Below are positions 1 to 8,571 of a DNA stretch of 54,588 nt, one piece after another; the first letter of the stretch is position 1; every line of letters begins with the position of its first letter. The stretch lies in the NCBI RefSeq assembly GCF_001050015.1, contig NZ_CVTB01000259.1, positions 1 through 54,588 of the forward strand. Direction: 5' to 3'. The notes beneath the pieces are model-generated. The model was not told the origin of the DNA and searched no databases. It worked only from the letters and a program-made list of their open reading frames with translations. This DNA is from Mycolicibacterium malmesburyense (lineage in GTDB: Bacteria > Actinomycetota > Actinomycetes > Mycobacteriales > Mycobacteriaceae). A program made the position numbers and the translations under genes.

Positions 1-79
1 GTCAGTCAGACCCAGGGTCACGACTGCGCGGTAACGCTCTTTCATTATCAATGTCGGACCCTTCTGTGATGATGCGGTC

Positions 80-1369
80 ATGGTGTTGATCGCTGCCGCC
101 GATGATGAGGTCGAGGTGGGTCCCAAGGAGCGGTTGTTTGCGCTCTATGGGCAGTTGGCCGAGCTCTCGGGGCAGCGCAATGCCATCGATGGGCGCATCG
201 TGGAGATCATCGCCGAGATCGACCGCGACGGACTGTGGGGAACCGCCGAAGGGGTGCGCTCGGTCAAAGCGCTGGTCGCCTGGAAACTGGGCATGGCCGA
301 TGCCACCGCCACCAAGGTCGCCGCCATCGCCAACCGGTTCGCCGAGTTCCCGCGCTGCACCGCCGAACTACGCGAGGGCCGACTGTCACTGGATCAAGTC
401 GGGGTGATCGCCCAATACGCCGGGCCGGGCTCTGATGAGCACTACGCCGACATGGCCGCGGTGGCCACGGTCAACCAACTGCGCTTTGCGATCAAACTCG
501 AACCCCGCCCCGAACCCGAACGCCCCCAACCACGCCGCTCGATCAGCAAAACCGTCGGCGAGGACTACACCACCTACCGCATCACCTTGCCCACGCTGGA
601 GGCCGCCAAACTCGACGCCGCCCTGCACTCGCACCGCGACGCGCTGATCACCCAACACCTGCGCGATCACGGCCCCGACGCCGCCGGCGACGACTACCAA
701 CGCCGCGCCCCCGCAGACGGGGATTGGGAAACCCGCGTGCCGTTCCCCACGCTGCCCGATGCGTTCATGCGCCTGGTCGAACACGGCTGGAACAGCGAAG
801 CCGCGCGGCGCCCCCACGATCAACACACCACCGTCATCGTGCATCTCGACGTCGACAAACCCACCGCGTGGCCGCACCTGGGCCCGGTGCTGTCGGAGGC
901 CGACCGGCGGCTGCTGTTGTGCGACACCGGCTGTGAACTCTGGTTGCAGCGCAACGGCCAAGTCATCGGATCCGGGCGCACGACGCGGGTGATCAGCCGC
1001 CGCCTACGCCGGGCGCTGGAATACCGCGACCGCACCTGCCAAGTGCCCGGTTGTGCGGCCACCCGCGGCCTGCACGCCCACCACATCGACCACTGGGAAG
1101 ACGGCGGACCCACCGAACTCGACAACCTCGTGCTGGTGTGCCCGTACCACCACCGGCTCCACCACAGCGGCGACATCACCATCACCGGACCCGCCCACCA
1201 ACTGCTGGTCACCGACCGCGACGGCGAACCGCTGAACCCCGGCTCCCTGGCCCGACCACCCACCCAACCCCCACCAACGGTCCCACCCTGCACCGGCCCC
1301 CTCGGCGAACGCGCCGAATGGTGGTGGTACAACCCCTTCGAACCCCAACCACCACCAACGGCCGATTAA
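80..1369 (+). CDS. DUF222 / HNH endonuclease protein of the 13E12 repeat family
   Basis: A 429-residue protein with the two-part layout of the mycobacterial 13E12 family. An N-terminal DUF222 helical region covers roughly residues 15-330. A C-terminal HNH nuclease module follows at about 310-375, with the zinc-type pairs CQVPGC and CPYHH around an AHHIDHWEDGG core. The tail is proline-rich. The HNH histidines and both cysteine pairs are present, so the nuclease fold looks intact, but the substrate is unknown. These genes are multicopy in mycobacteria, and in M. tuberculosis REP13E12 copies serve as integration sites for the phiRv1 prophage. No integrase or transposase is visible beside this copy. 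No strong ribosome-binding site precedes the ATG, so the exact start is uncertain. Confidence 0.9.
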   Translation: MVLIAAADDEVEVGPKERLFALYGQLAELSGQRNAIDGRIVEIIAEIDRDGLWGTAEGVRSVKALVAWKLGMADATATKVAAIANRFAEFPRCTAELREGRLSLDQVGVIAQYAGPGSDEHYADMAAVATVNQLRFAIKLEPRPEPERPQPRRSISKTVGEDYTTYRITLPTLEAAKLDAALHSHRDALITQHLRDHGPDAAGDDYQRRAPADGDWETRVPFPTLPDAFMRLVEHGWNSEAARRPHDQHTTVIVHLDVDKPTAWPHLGPVLSEADRRLLLCDTGCELWLQRNGQVIGSGRTTRVISRRLRRALEYRDRTCQVPGCAATRGLHAHHIDHWEDGGPTELDNLVLVCPYHHRLHHSGDITITGPAHQLLVTDRDGEPLNPGSLARPPTQPPPTVPPCTGPLGERAEWWWYNPFEPQPPPTAD

Positions 1370-1466
1370 AATCGCGGGCGGGAATGACCTCACCGCCAGC
1401 GTGATTGACAGTCACGAATGGTGCGTGCACAAGATTCGAACGTTGCGCGCTTTCCAGCGCCACGCC

Positions 1467-2603
1467 CTACGTGCTCAGACCCACCAACTTCTGGATGAAG
1501 CGAATCTCGTCGTTGTCGTGTGCGTTGCCGTCCGGGTGAATCAGGTCGGAGAACCACGTGTCCGGCAGCGTCGTATAGGGGTTGTTCCACGAGTCCCACG
1601 GCAGGTACGTCTGCGTCTTCCCTGCGACGAATCCCCAGTTGTACATGCCTACGTTGCGCCGCTTGGCAATCGGGAGGATGCCCTCGACGGTGCTGCCCAG
1701 ATTGCGCGCCAGGTATTCGGTGCACAGGATCGGCCGACCCAGCGGAACGAGTTCGTCGATGCGATCCTCGAACTCAGACGGGTTGCCGTAGCTGTGGAAG
1801 CTGATGACGTCGGAGAGCTCCAGCTGCAGGCTGCAGATCTCGCTGCGGCTACCCGGATCCCGCCAATCTCCCTGCCACACCCCGCTTGTCACCGGTTGGA
1901 CCGGCTTGACCGCTCGCACCCACTGGAACACATGCGGCAGAAACGCCGTGACCAATTTCTGCTTGTCGGGGTGTTCGACCTTGCGGTAATCCTTCGCCGG
2001 GTTGTCGGGCTCGTTCCACACGTCCCAGCCCAGAACCCGGGGGTCGTTCCGGAACATCCCCACCACGCCGGTGACGTAACTCTGCAGGACCTTCGTATAG
2101 GCGGGGTCCTGCAGGCGGTGCGCGCCGGGGCTCTGCACCCATCCCGAGTTGTGCACTCCCTTGACCGGGGGACGCTGAGGGCCCGCCTTGGGCAACGGAT
2201 CCCAGCACGAGTCGAACAGAACGAAGAGCGGCTTGATGTTGTGGCTGGCCGCGATGGAGACGAATTGCGAGAGCCGTTGGCTGAACCCGGCCCGGTCGGT
2301 CGCCCACAGCTGGTCGTGGAGAAACACCCGCATGGTGTTCATCCCGATCCGCCTCGCCACGCTCAGCTCGCCGGAGATGCGGCGCGGGTCGTAGGTGGCC
2401 GCCTGGAACATCTCGAGCTGGTTGACGGCGTTCGAGGTGACGTAATTGGCTCCCAGCAACCAACCCTGCTCTGCGTACCAGGCATTGGCGCGGTCAGCCG
2501 ACCATCGTCCCGTCTCGGCGGCCGCGACGGGCGGCAGTTTGGTCAGTGCCGCGGCGGCTGCCAGATACAGCGGTAGTTTGAGGGCGGTTCGCCGGCGCAC
2601 CAT
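1467..2603 (-). CDS. Exported GH5-like glycoside hydrolase (cellulase family)
   Basis: A 378-residue protein with an N-terminal export signal: arginines at positions 3-5 before a hydrophobic stretch, Tat-like, ending near VAAAE. It then has a TIM-barrel glycosidase of clan GH-A. The acid/base glutamate is E198 in DVWNEPDN and the probable nucleophile is E296 in PILCTEYLAR. H270 in FHSYG and W323 in YNWGF fit the same clan. It should hydrolyse a beta-linked polysaccharide outside the membrane, but the substrate cannot be read from sequence. It is convergent with the HNH gene. A 6-bp-arm inverted repeat lies immediately upstream of the ATG. The assignment to GH5, rather than the related GH2 catalytic family, is by motif only. 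Confidence 0.82.
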   Translation of the reverse strand: MVRRRTALKLPLYLAAAAALTKLPPVAAAETGRWSADRANAWYAEQGWLLGANYVTSNAVNQLEMFQAATYDPRRISGELSVARRIGMNTMRVFLHDQLWATDRAGFSQRLSQFVSIAASHNIKPLFVLFDSCWDPLPKAGPQRPPVKGVHNSGWVQSPGAHRLQDPAYTKVLQSYVTGVVGMFRNDPRVLGWDVWNEPDNPAKDYRKVEHPDKQKLVTAFLPHVFQWVRAVKPVQPVTSGVWQGDWRDPGSRSEICSLQLELSDVISFHSYGNPSEFEDRIDELVPLGRPILCTEYLARNLGSTVEGILPIAKRRNVGMYNWGFVAGKTQTYLPWDSWNNPYTTLPDTWFSDLIHPDGNAHDNDEIRFIQKLVGLST

Positions 2604-2604
2604 G

Positions 2605-2619
2605 TGAACATAGTGTTCA
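2605..2619. promoter_or_regulatory. Inverted repeat abutting the GH5-like gene start
   Basis: TGAACA-TAG-TGTTCA has perfect 6-bp arms and lies one base upstream of the ATG at 2603, in the place of a ribosome-binding site. It could be an operator or could mask translation initiation. No cognate regulator is obvious. Confidence 0.35.
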
Positions 2620-2719
2620 GAGGCGAATCCTCAGCCGTCATGTCTCATCCTGCAACGCAACAGGTTTCGAATCGTTATCGACCGAGTGATCGAGATCACC
2701 CAACGACGACAACCAGGGC

Positions 2720-3949
2720 TCAGCCCATGAGCCCGTCGGCGACCCGCGGTACCCGCTCCGGTTCGGCACCGTCGAGCACCATCGCGGCGACCCGGTCTCG
2801 GTGCTGTTCGGTGCTGCCCAGCAACACCGCGTTCGTCGCGGCGCGCTTGTAGTAGAGATGCGCCTGGTGCTCCCAGGTGAACCCGATGCCACCGTGCACC
2901 TGAATGGTGTCGTTGGCGACATGGGTCAGGGCGCCCGAGCAGACCGCCTGCGCGATGCTCGTGGCCAATGCCGGATCGTCGGACCCGTCGGCCAGTGCCC
3001 AGATCGCGTGATACGCAGTAGACCTCGCGTGCTCGACGTCGACGAGCAGGTTCGCCAGCCGATGCTTGACCGCCTGGAAGGACCCGATCGGCCGACCGAA
3101 CTGCAGCCGCGACTTCGCGTAGTCCACCGACAGGTCGAGCAGATGCTGCGCGGCGCCAACCTGTTCCACCGCGAGCAGCGCAGCACCGACCTGCAGCGCA
3201 TGGTCGATGATCCGAGGAGCCTCCTCGGGTCCGGCGATCAACCGCGCGGACGCATCGCCGAACGTCACGTTCGCCTCCGACCGCGTTAGGTCGAGCGTCG
3301 CCAGCGGCGTGCGCTGCACGCCCTCCGCCGCGCCGTCCACGGCATACAGCGCGACACCGTCACCGCCCCGCGCCGCCACCAGCAGCACGTCAGCGATACC
3401 GCCGTCGACGACCTGAGCCACCGTGCCCGACAACGCATCTCCGGCCGCGGTCACCGATACGTCATCCGGGACGAATGCGCCAGCCCGGTCCGCCACCGCG
3501 AAGGCCGCGGTGCGGCGTCCCTCGACGAGATCACCGAGCAGTTCGTCCCGCGCGGGCCCCGACGAAGCGGCCACCAACGCCGGGATCGCCAGATACACGG
3601 TGCCGAACAGTGGCCCACACGCCAACCGCGCCCCGAGCTCCTCGATCGCGACGGCCTGATCGATGAGCGTGCCGCCGACACCGCCGTCGGCCTCGGGCAC
3701 CGACAGGCCGAGCACGCCGAGCTCGCCGCCCAGCCGGGCCCAGACCTTGGGATCGAACGGCGGGTCGGACTCCATCAGCCCGCGAACCGTCTCCTCCGAG
3801 AAGTGCTCGGCGCTGAACTTGCGCACCGCGTCGCGTAATTGGCCTTGTTCCTCGGTGAACTTGTACTCGGCCTGCCCGAGTCTGCTGTCAGGCTGATCCG
3901 CAAGCTTCTCATCTCGGTTCTCAGGCTGATCCGCAAGCTTCTCATCCAC
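2720..3949 (-). CDS. Acyl-CoA dehydrogenase, partner subunit of a FadE pair
   Basis: A 409-residue acyl-CoA dehydrogenase: N-terminal helical, middle beta and C-terminal helical domains. I chose the GTG at 3949 because AAGGAG sits 7-8 nt upstream, and this start overlaps the stop of the preceding fadE by 8 nt, so translation is probably coupled. The C-terminal domain has the flavin-side TIQVHGGIGFTWE motif. It lacks the IEG(G)TSE glutamate found in the partner, reading RAATNAVLLGSTEQHR there. That split fits mycobacterial alpha2-beta2 FadE heterotetramers (ChsE4-ChsE5 type), in which only one subunit carries the catalytic base. The N-terminus has a tandem 11-residue duplication. Substrate unknown; a sterol side chain or a branched acyl-CoA is possible. 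Confidence 0.88.
   Translation of the reverse strand: MDEKLADQPENRDEKLADQPDSRLGQAEYKFTEEQGQLRDAVRKFSAEHFSEETVRGLMESDPPFDPKVWARLGGELGVLGLSVPEADGGVGGTLIDQAVAIEELGARLACGPLFGTVYLAIPALVAASSGPARDELLGDLVEGRRTAAFAVADRAGAFVPDDVSVTAAGDALSGTVAQVVDGGIADVLLVAARGGDGVALYAVDGAAEGVQRTPLATLDLTRSEANVTFGDASARLIAGPEEAPRIIDHALQVGAALLAVEQVGAAQHLLDLSVDYAKSRLQFGRPIGSFQAVKHRLANLLVDVEHARSTAYHAIWALADGSDDPALATSIAQAVCSGALTHVANDTIQVHGGIGFTWEHQAHLYYKRAATNAVLLGSTEQHRDRVAAMVLDGAEPERVPRVADGLMG
3881..3946 (-). repeat. Tandem 33-nt in-frame duplication at the FadE N-terminus
   Basis: Two adjacent 33-nt copies (3946-3914 and 3913-3881) share their first 26 bases exactly and encode DEKLADQPENR then DEKLADQPDSR, directly after the GTG start. 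The unit preserves frame and lies ahead of the folded dehydrogenase domain. Confidence 0.9.
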
Positions 3950-5135
3950 GGGGGATCTCCTTCCACGGCATGCCCGCATCGGCACGCAGATCGCCGGGCA
4001 GCCCGAGGATGCGTTCGCCGAGAATGTTCCGCATCACCTCAGACGTTCCGCCTTCGATGGTGTTGGCCCTGCTTCGCAGGTAGCGCTGCTGGATGGGCCC
4101 TTGCCAGTCGCGTTCCCCGGTGCCTGCGCCCTGCTGATAGCCGTGGTACAGAATTCCCTCGGGCCCGAGGAAATCCATGCACCACTGGTAGATGTCCTGG
4201 TTGAGCTCGGCTCCGACCAGCTTGCCGATCGACCCCTCCGGCCCGGGCCCGCCGACCGTCGCGGCGGCGCGCGACCGTTCGGAGGTCAGCCGCTGCGCCT
4301 CCGAACGCAGCCACAGCTGCGTCAGCCGGTCACGCAGCACCGGAGTGTGACGCTCGGGCCGCGACGCCCACAGCCCCGTCGCGTCGGCGATGGTGCCAGC
4401 GCCGCGGCGGCTACCACTGCCACCGAGCGCGGTGCGCTCGTTCATCAACGTCGTCATCGCGACGGCCCAACCGTTGTCGACCTCGCCGAGCCGGTGCGTG
4501 TCCGGGATCCGCGCGTCGCTGAAGTACACCTCGTTGAACTCCGCCTGGCCGGTCATCTGGCGCAGCGGCCGGGTTTCGACGCCCGCACCGTGCATGTCGA
4601 CGACGAAGTAGGTCAGGCCCTTGTGTTTGGGCACGTCGGGATTCGTGCGCGCGAGCAGCAATCCCCAGCGCGCTCGGTGGGCCAGGCTCGTCCACACCTT
4701 CTGGCCGTTGATCACCCACTCGTCGCCGTCGCGCACGGCCGACGTCGCCAACCCCGCGAGGTCGGAGCCGGCACCCGGTTCGGAGAACAGCTGACACCAC
4801 AGGTCCTCGGTGGTTGCCAAGGGCCGCAGCCATTTCCGCTTCACATCCTCGGTCTGGGCGTGCTCGCGGATCGTCGGCGCGGCCATGCCGTAGCCCATCG
4901 GGTTGAGCCCCAGGGGCACCGGTCCGCCCGCGCCCTGAAGGATGCGGTCGGCGACGGCCTGCAGGCCGCGGGACACCCCGAGCCCGCCGAGGCCATCGGG
5001 GAAGTGCACCCACGTCAGACCGGCGTCGTAGCAGGCTCCCAGGAATTCGGGGATGGGCACGCTCTTCGGGTCGTGGTCGGCGACTACCCCGCGCGCCAGT
5101 TCGGCGACCCGACCGGCATCAGCGTCATTGCTCAT
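3942..5135 (-). CDS. Acyl-CoA dehydrogenase, catalytic-base-bearing FadE subunit
   Basis: A 397-residue acyl-CoA dehydrogenase. The FAD/substrate segment QLFSEPGAGSDLAGL is at about 157-172 and WVINGQKVWTS follows. The C-terminal NTIEGGTSEVMRNIL supplies the glutamate at the usual catalytic-base position. It overlaps the downstream fadE by 8 nt and follows an F420-type LLM oxidoreductase by 57 nt on the same strand, so the three probably form an operon. The pair is likely one heteromeric enzyme performing alpha,beta-dehydrogenation of an acyl-CoA in the cytosol. The acyl substrate is not evident. A 16-bp perfect palindrome just upstream may be its operator. Confidence 0.9.
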   Translation of the reverse strand: MSNDADAGRVAELARGVVADHDPKSVPIPEFLGACYDAGLTWVHFPDGLGGLGVSRGLQAVADRILQGAGGPVPLGLNPMGYGMAAPTIREHAQTEDVKRKWLRPLATTEDLWCQLFSEPGAGSDLAGLATSAVRDGDEWVINGQKVWTSLAHRARWGLLLARTNPDVPKHKGLTYFVVDMHGAGVETRPLRQMTGQAEFNEVYFSDARIPDTHRLGEVDNGWAVAMTTLMNERTALGGSGSRRGAGTIADATGLWASRPERHTPVLRDRLTQLWLRSEAQRLTSERSRAAATVGGPGPEGSIGKLVGAELNQDIYQWCMDFLGPEGILYHGYQQGAGTGERDWQGPIQQRYLRSRANTIEGGTSEVMRNILGERILGLPGDLRADAGMPWKEIPRG

Positions 5136-5151
5136 GCAGTCACGATAGGAA

Positions 5152-5167
5152 CTCGACGCGCGTCGAG
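5152..5167. promoter_or_regulatory. 16-bp perfect palindrome upstream of the FadE pair
   Basis: CTCGACGCGCGTCGAG is exactly self-complementary with no spacer. It sits 17 nt before the fadE ATG at 5135 and after the LLM gene stop at 5193. With no loop and no T tract, an operator is more likely than a terminator. No regulator gene adjoins it. Confidence 0.5.
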
Positions 5168-5192
5168 GAACAGCGGTACCCGGGATGCGCGG

Positions 5193-6023
5193 CTAACCGC
5201 GATACTCGGCGACCTTGTCGGCGTACTCGTCGAGCAGCCGCAGCGACTCGTCACGGGGTTTGGTGGGCAGCAGCAGATTCGCCTGCCGGTAGCCGAGGTC
5301 TTCGAGAGCGCGCCAGTAGTCCGGATCGATCGGCGTCCCGAACGTCGTCAGCGGCACGTCGTGGCCGGCGCCCTCGCGGATCTGGTCGATCCGTTTCGAC
5401 AGCCTGTCGACCGGCAACGGATTGGAGATCCAGCCGGCGCCGTGCCGGATGATCCGTTTGACCGTGGCGTCGGAGTCGCCGCCGACCACGATGGGCGGAT
5501 GGGGCTTTTGCACCGGCTTCGGGCGCAGGTACGACGAGTCGAAGTCGACGAAACGTCCGTGGTACTCGGCGGGTTCGTCGGCCCACAACGCCTTGATCGC
5601 CTCGATGCGTTCGTCCAGCAGCGCACCGCGGGTCTTCGGGTCCGTGCCGTGATGACGCAGCTCCTCGATGTTCCACCCCGCTCCCACACCGAACACGAAC
5701 CGGCCGCCCGAGATCAGGTCGATGCTGGCGGCCTCCTTGGCGGTGATGATCGGATCGCGCTGGATGAGAAGCGCGATACCGGTGATCAGCTCGATCGTGG
5801 AGGTCACCGCCGCGGCCGCGGCCAGCGTCACGAACGGATCCAGCGTCCGGTAGTAGATCTTCGGCAGGTCGCCGCCCATCGGATACGGCGACTCCCGACT
5901 CGCCGGGATGTGGGTGTGCTCGGCGACCGCCAGCGCGTGGAAGCCACGCTCCTCGATCGCGCGGGCCAAGGTCAGGGTATCGATCGTGTCGTCGTTGACG
6001 AAGGTCGAGATCCCGAATTCCAT
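5193..6023 (-). CDS. LLM-class F420-dependent oxidoreductase
   Basis: A 276-residue luciferase-like TIM-barrel protein. It has the N-terminal MEFGISTFVNDD strand, the AVAEHTHIP motif, the DPFVTLAAAAAVT segment and VFGVGAGWNIEEL. Residues RPKPVQKPHPPIVVGG form the usual late barrel motif. The length fits the TIGR03619-type F420-dependent subgroup that is expanded in mycobacteria. It presumably moves a hydride between F420 and an unknown substrate. GAGG precedes the ATG by about 5 nt. It lies 57 nt upstream of the FadE pair and is probably co-transcribed, which suggests a shared catabolic task. Confidence 0.86.
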   Translation of the reverse strand: MEFGISTFVNDDTIDTLTLARAIEERGFHALAVAEHTHIPASRESPYPMGGDLPKIYYRTLDPFVTLAAAAAVTSTIELITGIALLIQRDPIITAKEAASIDLISGGRFVFGVGAGWNIEELRHHGTDPKTRGALLDERIEAIKALWADEPAEYHGRFVDFDSSYLRPKPVQKPHPPIVVGGDSDATVKRIIRHGAGWISNPLPVDRLSKRIDQIREGAGHDVPLTTFGTPIDPDYWRALEDLGYRQANLLLPTKPRDESLRLLDEYADKVAEYRG

Positions 6024-6079
6024 GCCACCTCGCTTCCCTCGATGCGCCTGCCAACGCCGGTTCCGGCGCAGCCTATTCC

Positions 6080-6658
6080 TCAGGCCAGCGGTTCACCGTT
6101 CTTGGTCAGCACGTGCCATTCGCCGCCGAACATGTCCAGGCCCTGACCATTGGCGTCCCGGTCGATGTTGTCGCCCGCATACCGGTAGAGGGGGTACCCG
6201 CGGTAGGTCGCCTGGTCACCGCCGTCGCGCCGGGGCACGGTCTTGGCGGACGCCACGTCGATGCCGACGCCGCCGGCCGGATCGGCGTCCGCCAACACCG
6301 GCAGCCAGGTATCGGCGCACTCGCCGTAGCACGTGGGTTCCTTCGCCGCGATGTCCTTCGAGAAGACGTACAGCGTCCGGCCGCTGCTGTCGACGATGAT
6401 CTGTCCGAGATCGCCACGATCGTCGATGCCGAGCGAGACGTCACCGATCGGGGGCTTCCGCTCGATCGACGGCGGTGGGTCGGGCGCGGGGGTTTTCGGT
6501 TCCGTGCGCGGTGCCGCCAGCGGCGTCCGCGTGCCGGTCGTCGCGGCCGTCGACGTGCTGTTGGTCTCCTTGTTCTCGAGCGCGGCGCACCCCGAGAGCG
6601 CGACGACGCCGAACACCAGCGTCGACGCGCACGCGAACACACTTCGTGTCGTGGGCAT
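6080..6658 (-). CDS. Lipoprotein with PF03640 (COG4315-type) repeats
   Basis: A 192-residue lipoprotein. The start at 6658 is preceded by GGAG at 8 nt and gives a clean lipoprotein signal ending in the lipobox LSGC near residue 24. A Ser/Thr/Pro-rich linker follows. Two secreted-repeat units come next: the first contains GRTLYVFSKD with CYGECADTWLPVL, and the second GYPLYRYAGD followed by GLDMFGGEWHVL. The family is periplasmic or surface-anchored and of unknown function. Its closest neighbour is a damaged SDR on the opposite strand, which gives no hint of its job. Confidence 0.85.
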   Translation of the reverse strand: MPTTRSVFACASTLVFGVVALSGCAALENKETNSTSTAATTGTRTPLAAPRTEPKTPAPDPPPSIERKPPIGDVSLGIDDRGDLGQIIVDSSGRTLYVFSKDIAAKEPTCYGECADTWLPVLADADPAGGVGIDVASAKTVPRRDGGDQATYRGYPLYRYAGDNIDRDANGQGLDMFGGEWHVLTKNGEPLA

Positions 6659-6754
6659 GATCACTCCATTTCCGTCGACGCGGCGGCTCAAACTTTCCGA
6701 ACTGAGTGCTCGGGGGTGCGCGAATATTCGGATGCTCACGGGGTTTCAGCCTCC

Positions 6755-7096
6755 ATGACGGACACGCTCGCGGGCAAGACCGCCCTCGTCACAGGCGCAA
6801 CCGCTGGAATCGGCTACGCCATCGCCACCCAACTCGCCGCCGAGGTCGCGCAGGTCGTCGTCCACGGCCGCGACGCCGAGCGCGCGAAAACCGTGCAGGA
6901 CATCGAAACCGCGGGCGGCGCGGCGCGTTTCGTCGCTGCCGACCTCTCAGATGCCGACGACGTACGTCGGCTCGCCGACGAAGCGGGTGACGTCGACATC
7001 CTAATGGCCTTCGCCGCCTCCCCGGCCGCCAGCTACGTCAACGGAGCGATCCTGACCGTCGACGGCGGCGCCCCCGCCGTCCGCCCGGTCGCCTGA
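6755..7096 (+). pseudogene. SDR dehydrogenase with a large in-frame internal deletion
   Basis: An open frame of 113 codons with a normal SDR start (GKTALVTGATAGIGYAIA, the TGxxxGIG cofactor motif, residues about 8-22) and a normal SDR end (SPAASYVNGAILTVDGG). The two parts are joined directly after DVDIL. The NNAG motif, the catalytic serine and the YxxxK pair are all missing, roughly 130 residues short of the usual 245. The reading frame survives, so a short protein could be made, but it cannot be a working dehydrogenase. It is convergent with the GH6 gene. Confidence 0.85.
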
Positions 7097-7106
7097 TACG
7101 CCGAGC

Positions 7107-8108
7107 TCACTGACCGGCGTTGCGCGCGAGGTCGATGACGTACTGATTGACGAAGTCGCCGGCGGGCGGATCACCCTTGTCGCAGGTCCCGTCGGACTCG
7201 CCCGGCCGCTTCACCCACAGGTAGGCGTCGGCGTGCGGTCCGGCCGTGGCCGTGGTGGGCGGCACCCCCAGGGCCCGGCCGCTCGGGTTGCACCACGCGA
7301 GATCCCCCTCCGCGGGCCCGTTGCCGTTGCGGGATGTGTCGATCACGTAGTTCTTACCGTTCGTCAGGCCCGATATCGCCTCGCCGTAACCGATTTCGTC
7401 TTCGGTGGTGAAGAAGTTCGCGACGTTGAGGCTGAACCCCCGCGCACGCTGGACACCGGCCTGGTTGAGCCGCGACGCCATCTCCTCGGGGCTGTGCCAG
7501 CGCAAGTGACCGGCATCGACGTACACCGCGGTCGTCGGATTGCGGGTGAGCGAGTCGACGGCATAGCTGATCAGGTCGAAACGTTCCTGGCGTTGGTCTC
7601 CCGACAGGCAGTCGGCCATGGCCAGGGCGTCGGGTTCGAGGACGACCGCCGCGGGCACCGGGCCGATGTCGGCGGCGATGCCGTCGATCCACTGACGGTA
7701 TGCCTCACCCGAACCGTGCCCGCCCGCGGCGAAACTCCCGCAGTCGCGGTGCGGGATGCCGTAGATGGCGAACACCGGCAGGGCACCGGCGGCCTGCGCG
7801 TCGCCCGCGTACTTGGCCACCGTCGATGCCGACGAGCCCGGCACCAGCCAGTAGGCCTGCGGGGTGTTGGCGACGGTCGTCAGTTCGGGGCTGGGCGGGT
7901 CCGCGGCCTGAGCCGCGCGCATGGCCTTCGACGCGGGGTTGACGTAGAAGGGCTTGCCGGCGAGTGGATTGCCCTCGCTCGTCAGCCGGATCGTCGGACC
8001 CGGGCCCGCGGACAGCGGGTCGGCCAAAAGCCCGGCGGAGGCGACCACAGCCGTGGTCAGGACGGGCGCGGTCAGTCGCGCGGCTACACGAGCCAGTGAG
8101 GGCTTCAC
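7107..8108 (-). CDS. Exported GH6 glycoside hydrolase (endoglucanase/cellobiohydrolase family)
   Basis: A 333-residue protein with an N-terminal signal (hydrophobic residues about 12-32), then a full GH6 domain. Key residues are D122 in IPHRDCGS and the general acid D160 in VVLEPDALA. Also present are D198 in YVDAGHLRW, FSLNVANF, D257 in VIDTSRNGNGP and the C-terminal LWVKRPGESDGTC. The three cysteines around CG, DC and WCN fit GH6 disulfides. It resembles mycobacterial CelA1-type secreted cellulases and should cleave beta-1,4-glucan outside the cell. No carbohydrate-binding module is present. With the GH5-like gene it makes two exported beta-glycanases within 6 kb. Confidence 0.9.
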   Translation of the reverse strand: MKPSLARVAARLTAPVLTTAVVASAGLLADPLSAGPGPTIRLTSEGNPLAGKPFYVNPASKAMRAAQAADPPSPELTTVANTPQAYWLVPGSSASTVAKYAGDAQAAGALPVFAIYGIPHRDCGSFAAGGHGSGEAYRQWIDGIAADIGPVPAAVVLEPDALAMADCLSGDQRQERFDLISYAVDSLTRNPTTAVYVDAGHLRWHSPEEMASRLNQAGVQRARGFSLNVANFFTTEDEIGYGEAISGLTNGKNYVIDTSRNGNGPAEGDLAWCNPSGRALGVPPTTATAGPHADAYLWVKRPGESDGTCDKGDPPAGDFVNQYVIDLARNAGQ

Positions 8109-8164
8109 GTCAAGGAAATTAATGGGTCGGTACCACGGCCGCCAATTCGGGCCGAAGAACCGCT

Positions 8165-8530
8165 CTAGCCCGCCTTCCTAGCGGCGATCTTGGCACGGAC
8201 TTGGGCCATGTCGAGCGCTTTCACCCGGGTGATCAGGTCCTGGAGCGCTGCAGGGTGCATCGCGCCGGCTTGGCGGTAGACGAGCACGCCGTCGCGAAAT
8301 GCCATCACGGTCGGGATCGAGGTGATCTCGAGCGCGGTGGCCAGGTCGAGCTCATGCTGTGTGTTGACCTTGGCGTGCACCACCTCGGGATGCGATTCCG
8401 AGGATCGCTCGAATATCGGGGCGAAGGCGCGGCACGGGCCGCACCACGACGCCCAGAAGTCGACCAGCACGATCGGATTGTCCAAGACGGTGGACTCGAA
8501 GTCGTCGTAGGTCAGGCTCATCGTCGCCAT
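8165..8530 (-). CDS. Thioredoxin
   Basis: A 121-residue thioredoxin with the canonical WCGPC active site after VDFWAS and the cis-proline segment SIPTVMAFRDG. I chose the ATG at 8530, which has AGGAG 6-7 nt upstream; a second ATG lies three codons further in. It has no signal, so it is cytosolic. It sits 41 nt downstream of the sulfide:quinone oxidoreductase on the same strand and ends the sulfur operon. Its likely role there is to reduce protein persulfides or rhodanese intermediates made by its neighbours. The C-terminal tail of about 15 residues is basic. Confidence 0.93.
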   Translation of the reverse strand: MATMSLTYDDFESTVLDNPIVLVDFWASWCGPCRAFAPIFERSSESHPEVVHAKVNTQHELDLATALEITSIPTVMAFRDGVLVYRQAGAMHPAALQDLITRVKALDMAQVRAKIAARKAG

Positions 8531-8571
8531 GACGGTCTCCTCTCCGGTTTTACTGTGGGACAGTCGAGTTG

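Noticed and set aside
1424..1450. tRNA-like end on the minus strand (TTCGAAT loop, then GCACCA)
   Set aside because: The arms around TTCGAAT do not pair as a T stem, and no anticodon or D arm can be drawn upstream. It is not a tRNA, and I see no paired copy that would make it an attachment site.
4101..6146. Very long plus-strand open frame opposite the FadE and LLM genes
   Set aside because: It is antisense to well-conserved enzymes and its translation is Arg/Gly/Val-rich with no recognisable domain. Such frames arise from the GC-biased third positions of the genes on the other strand.
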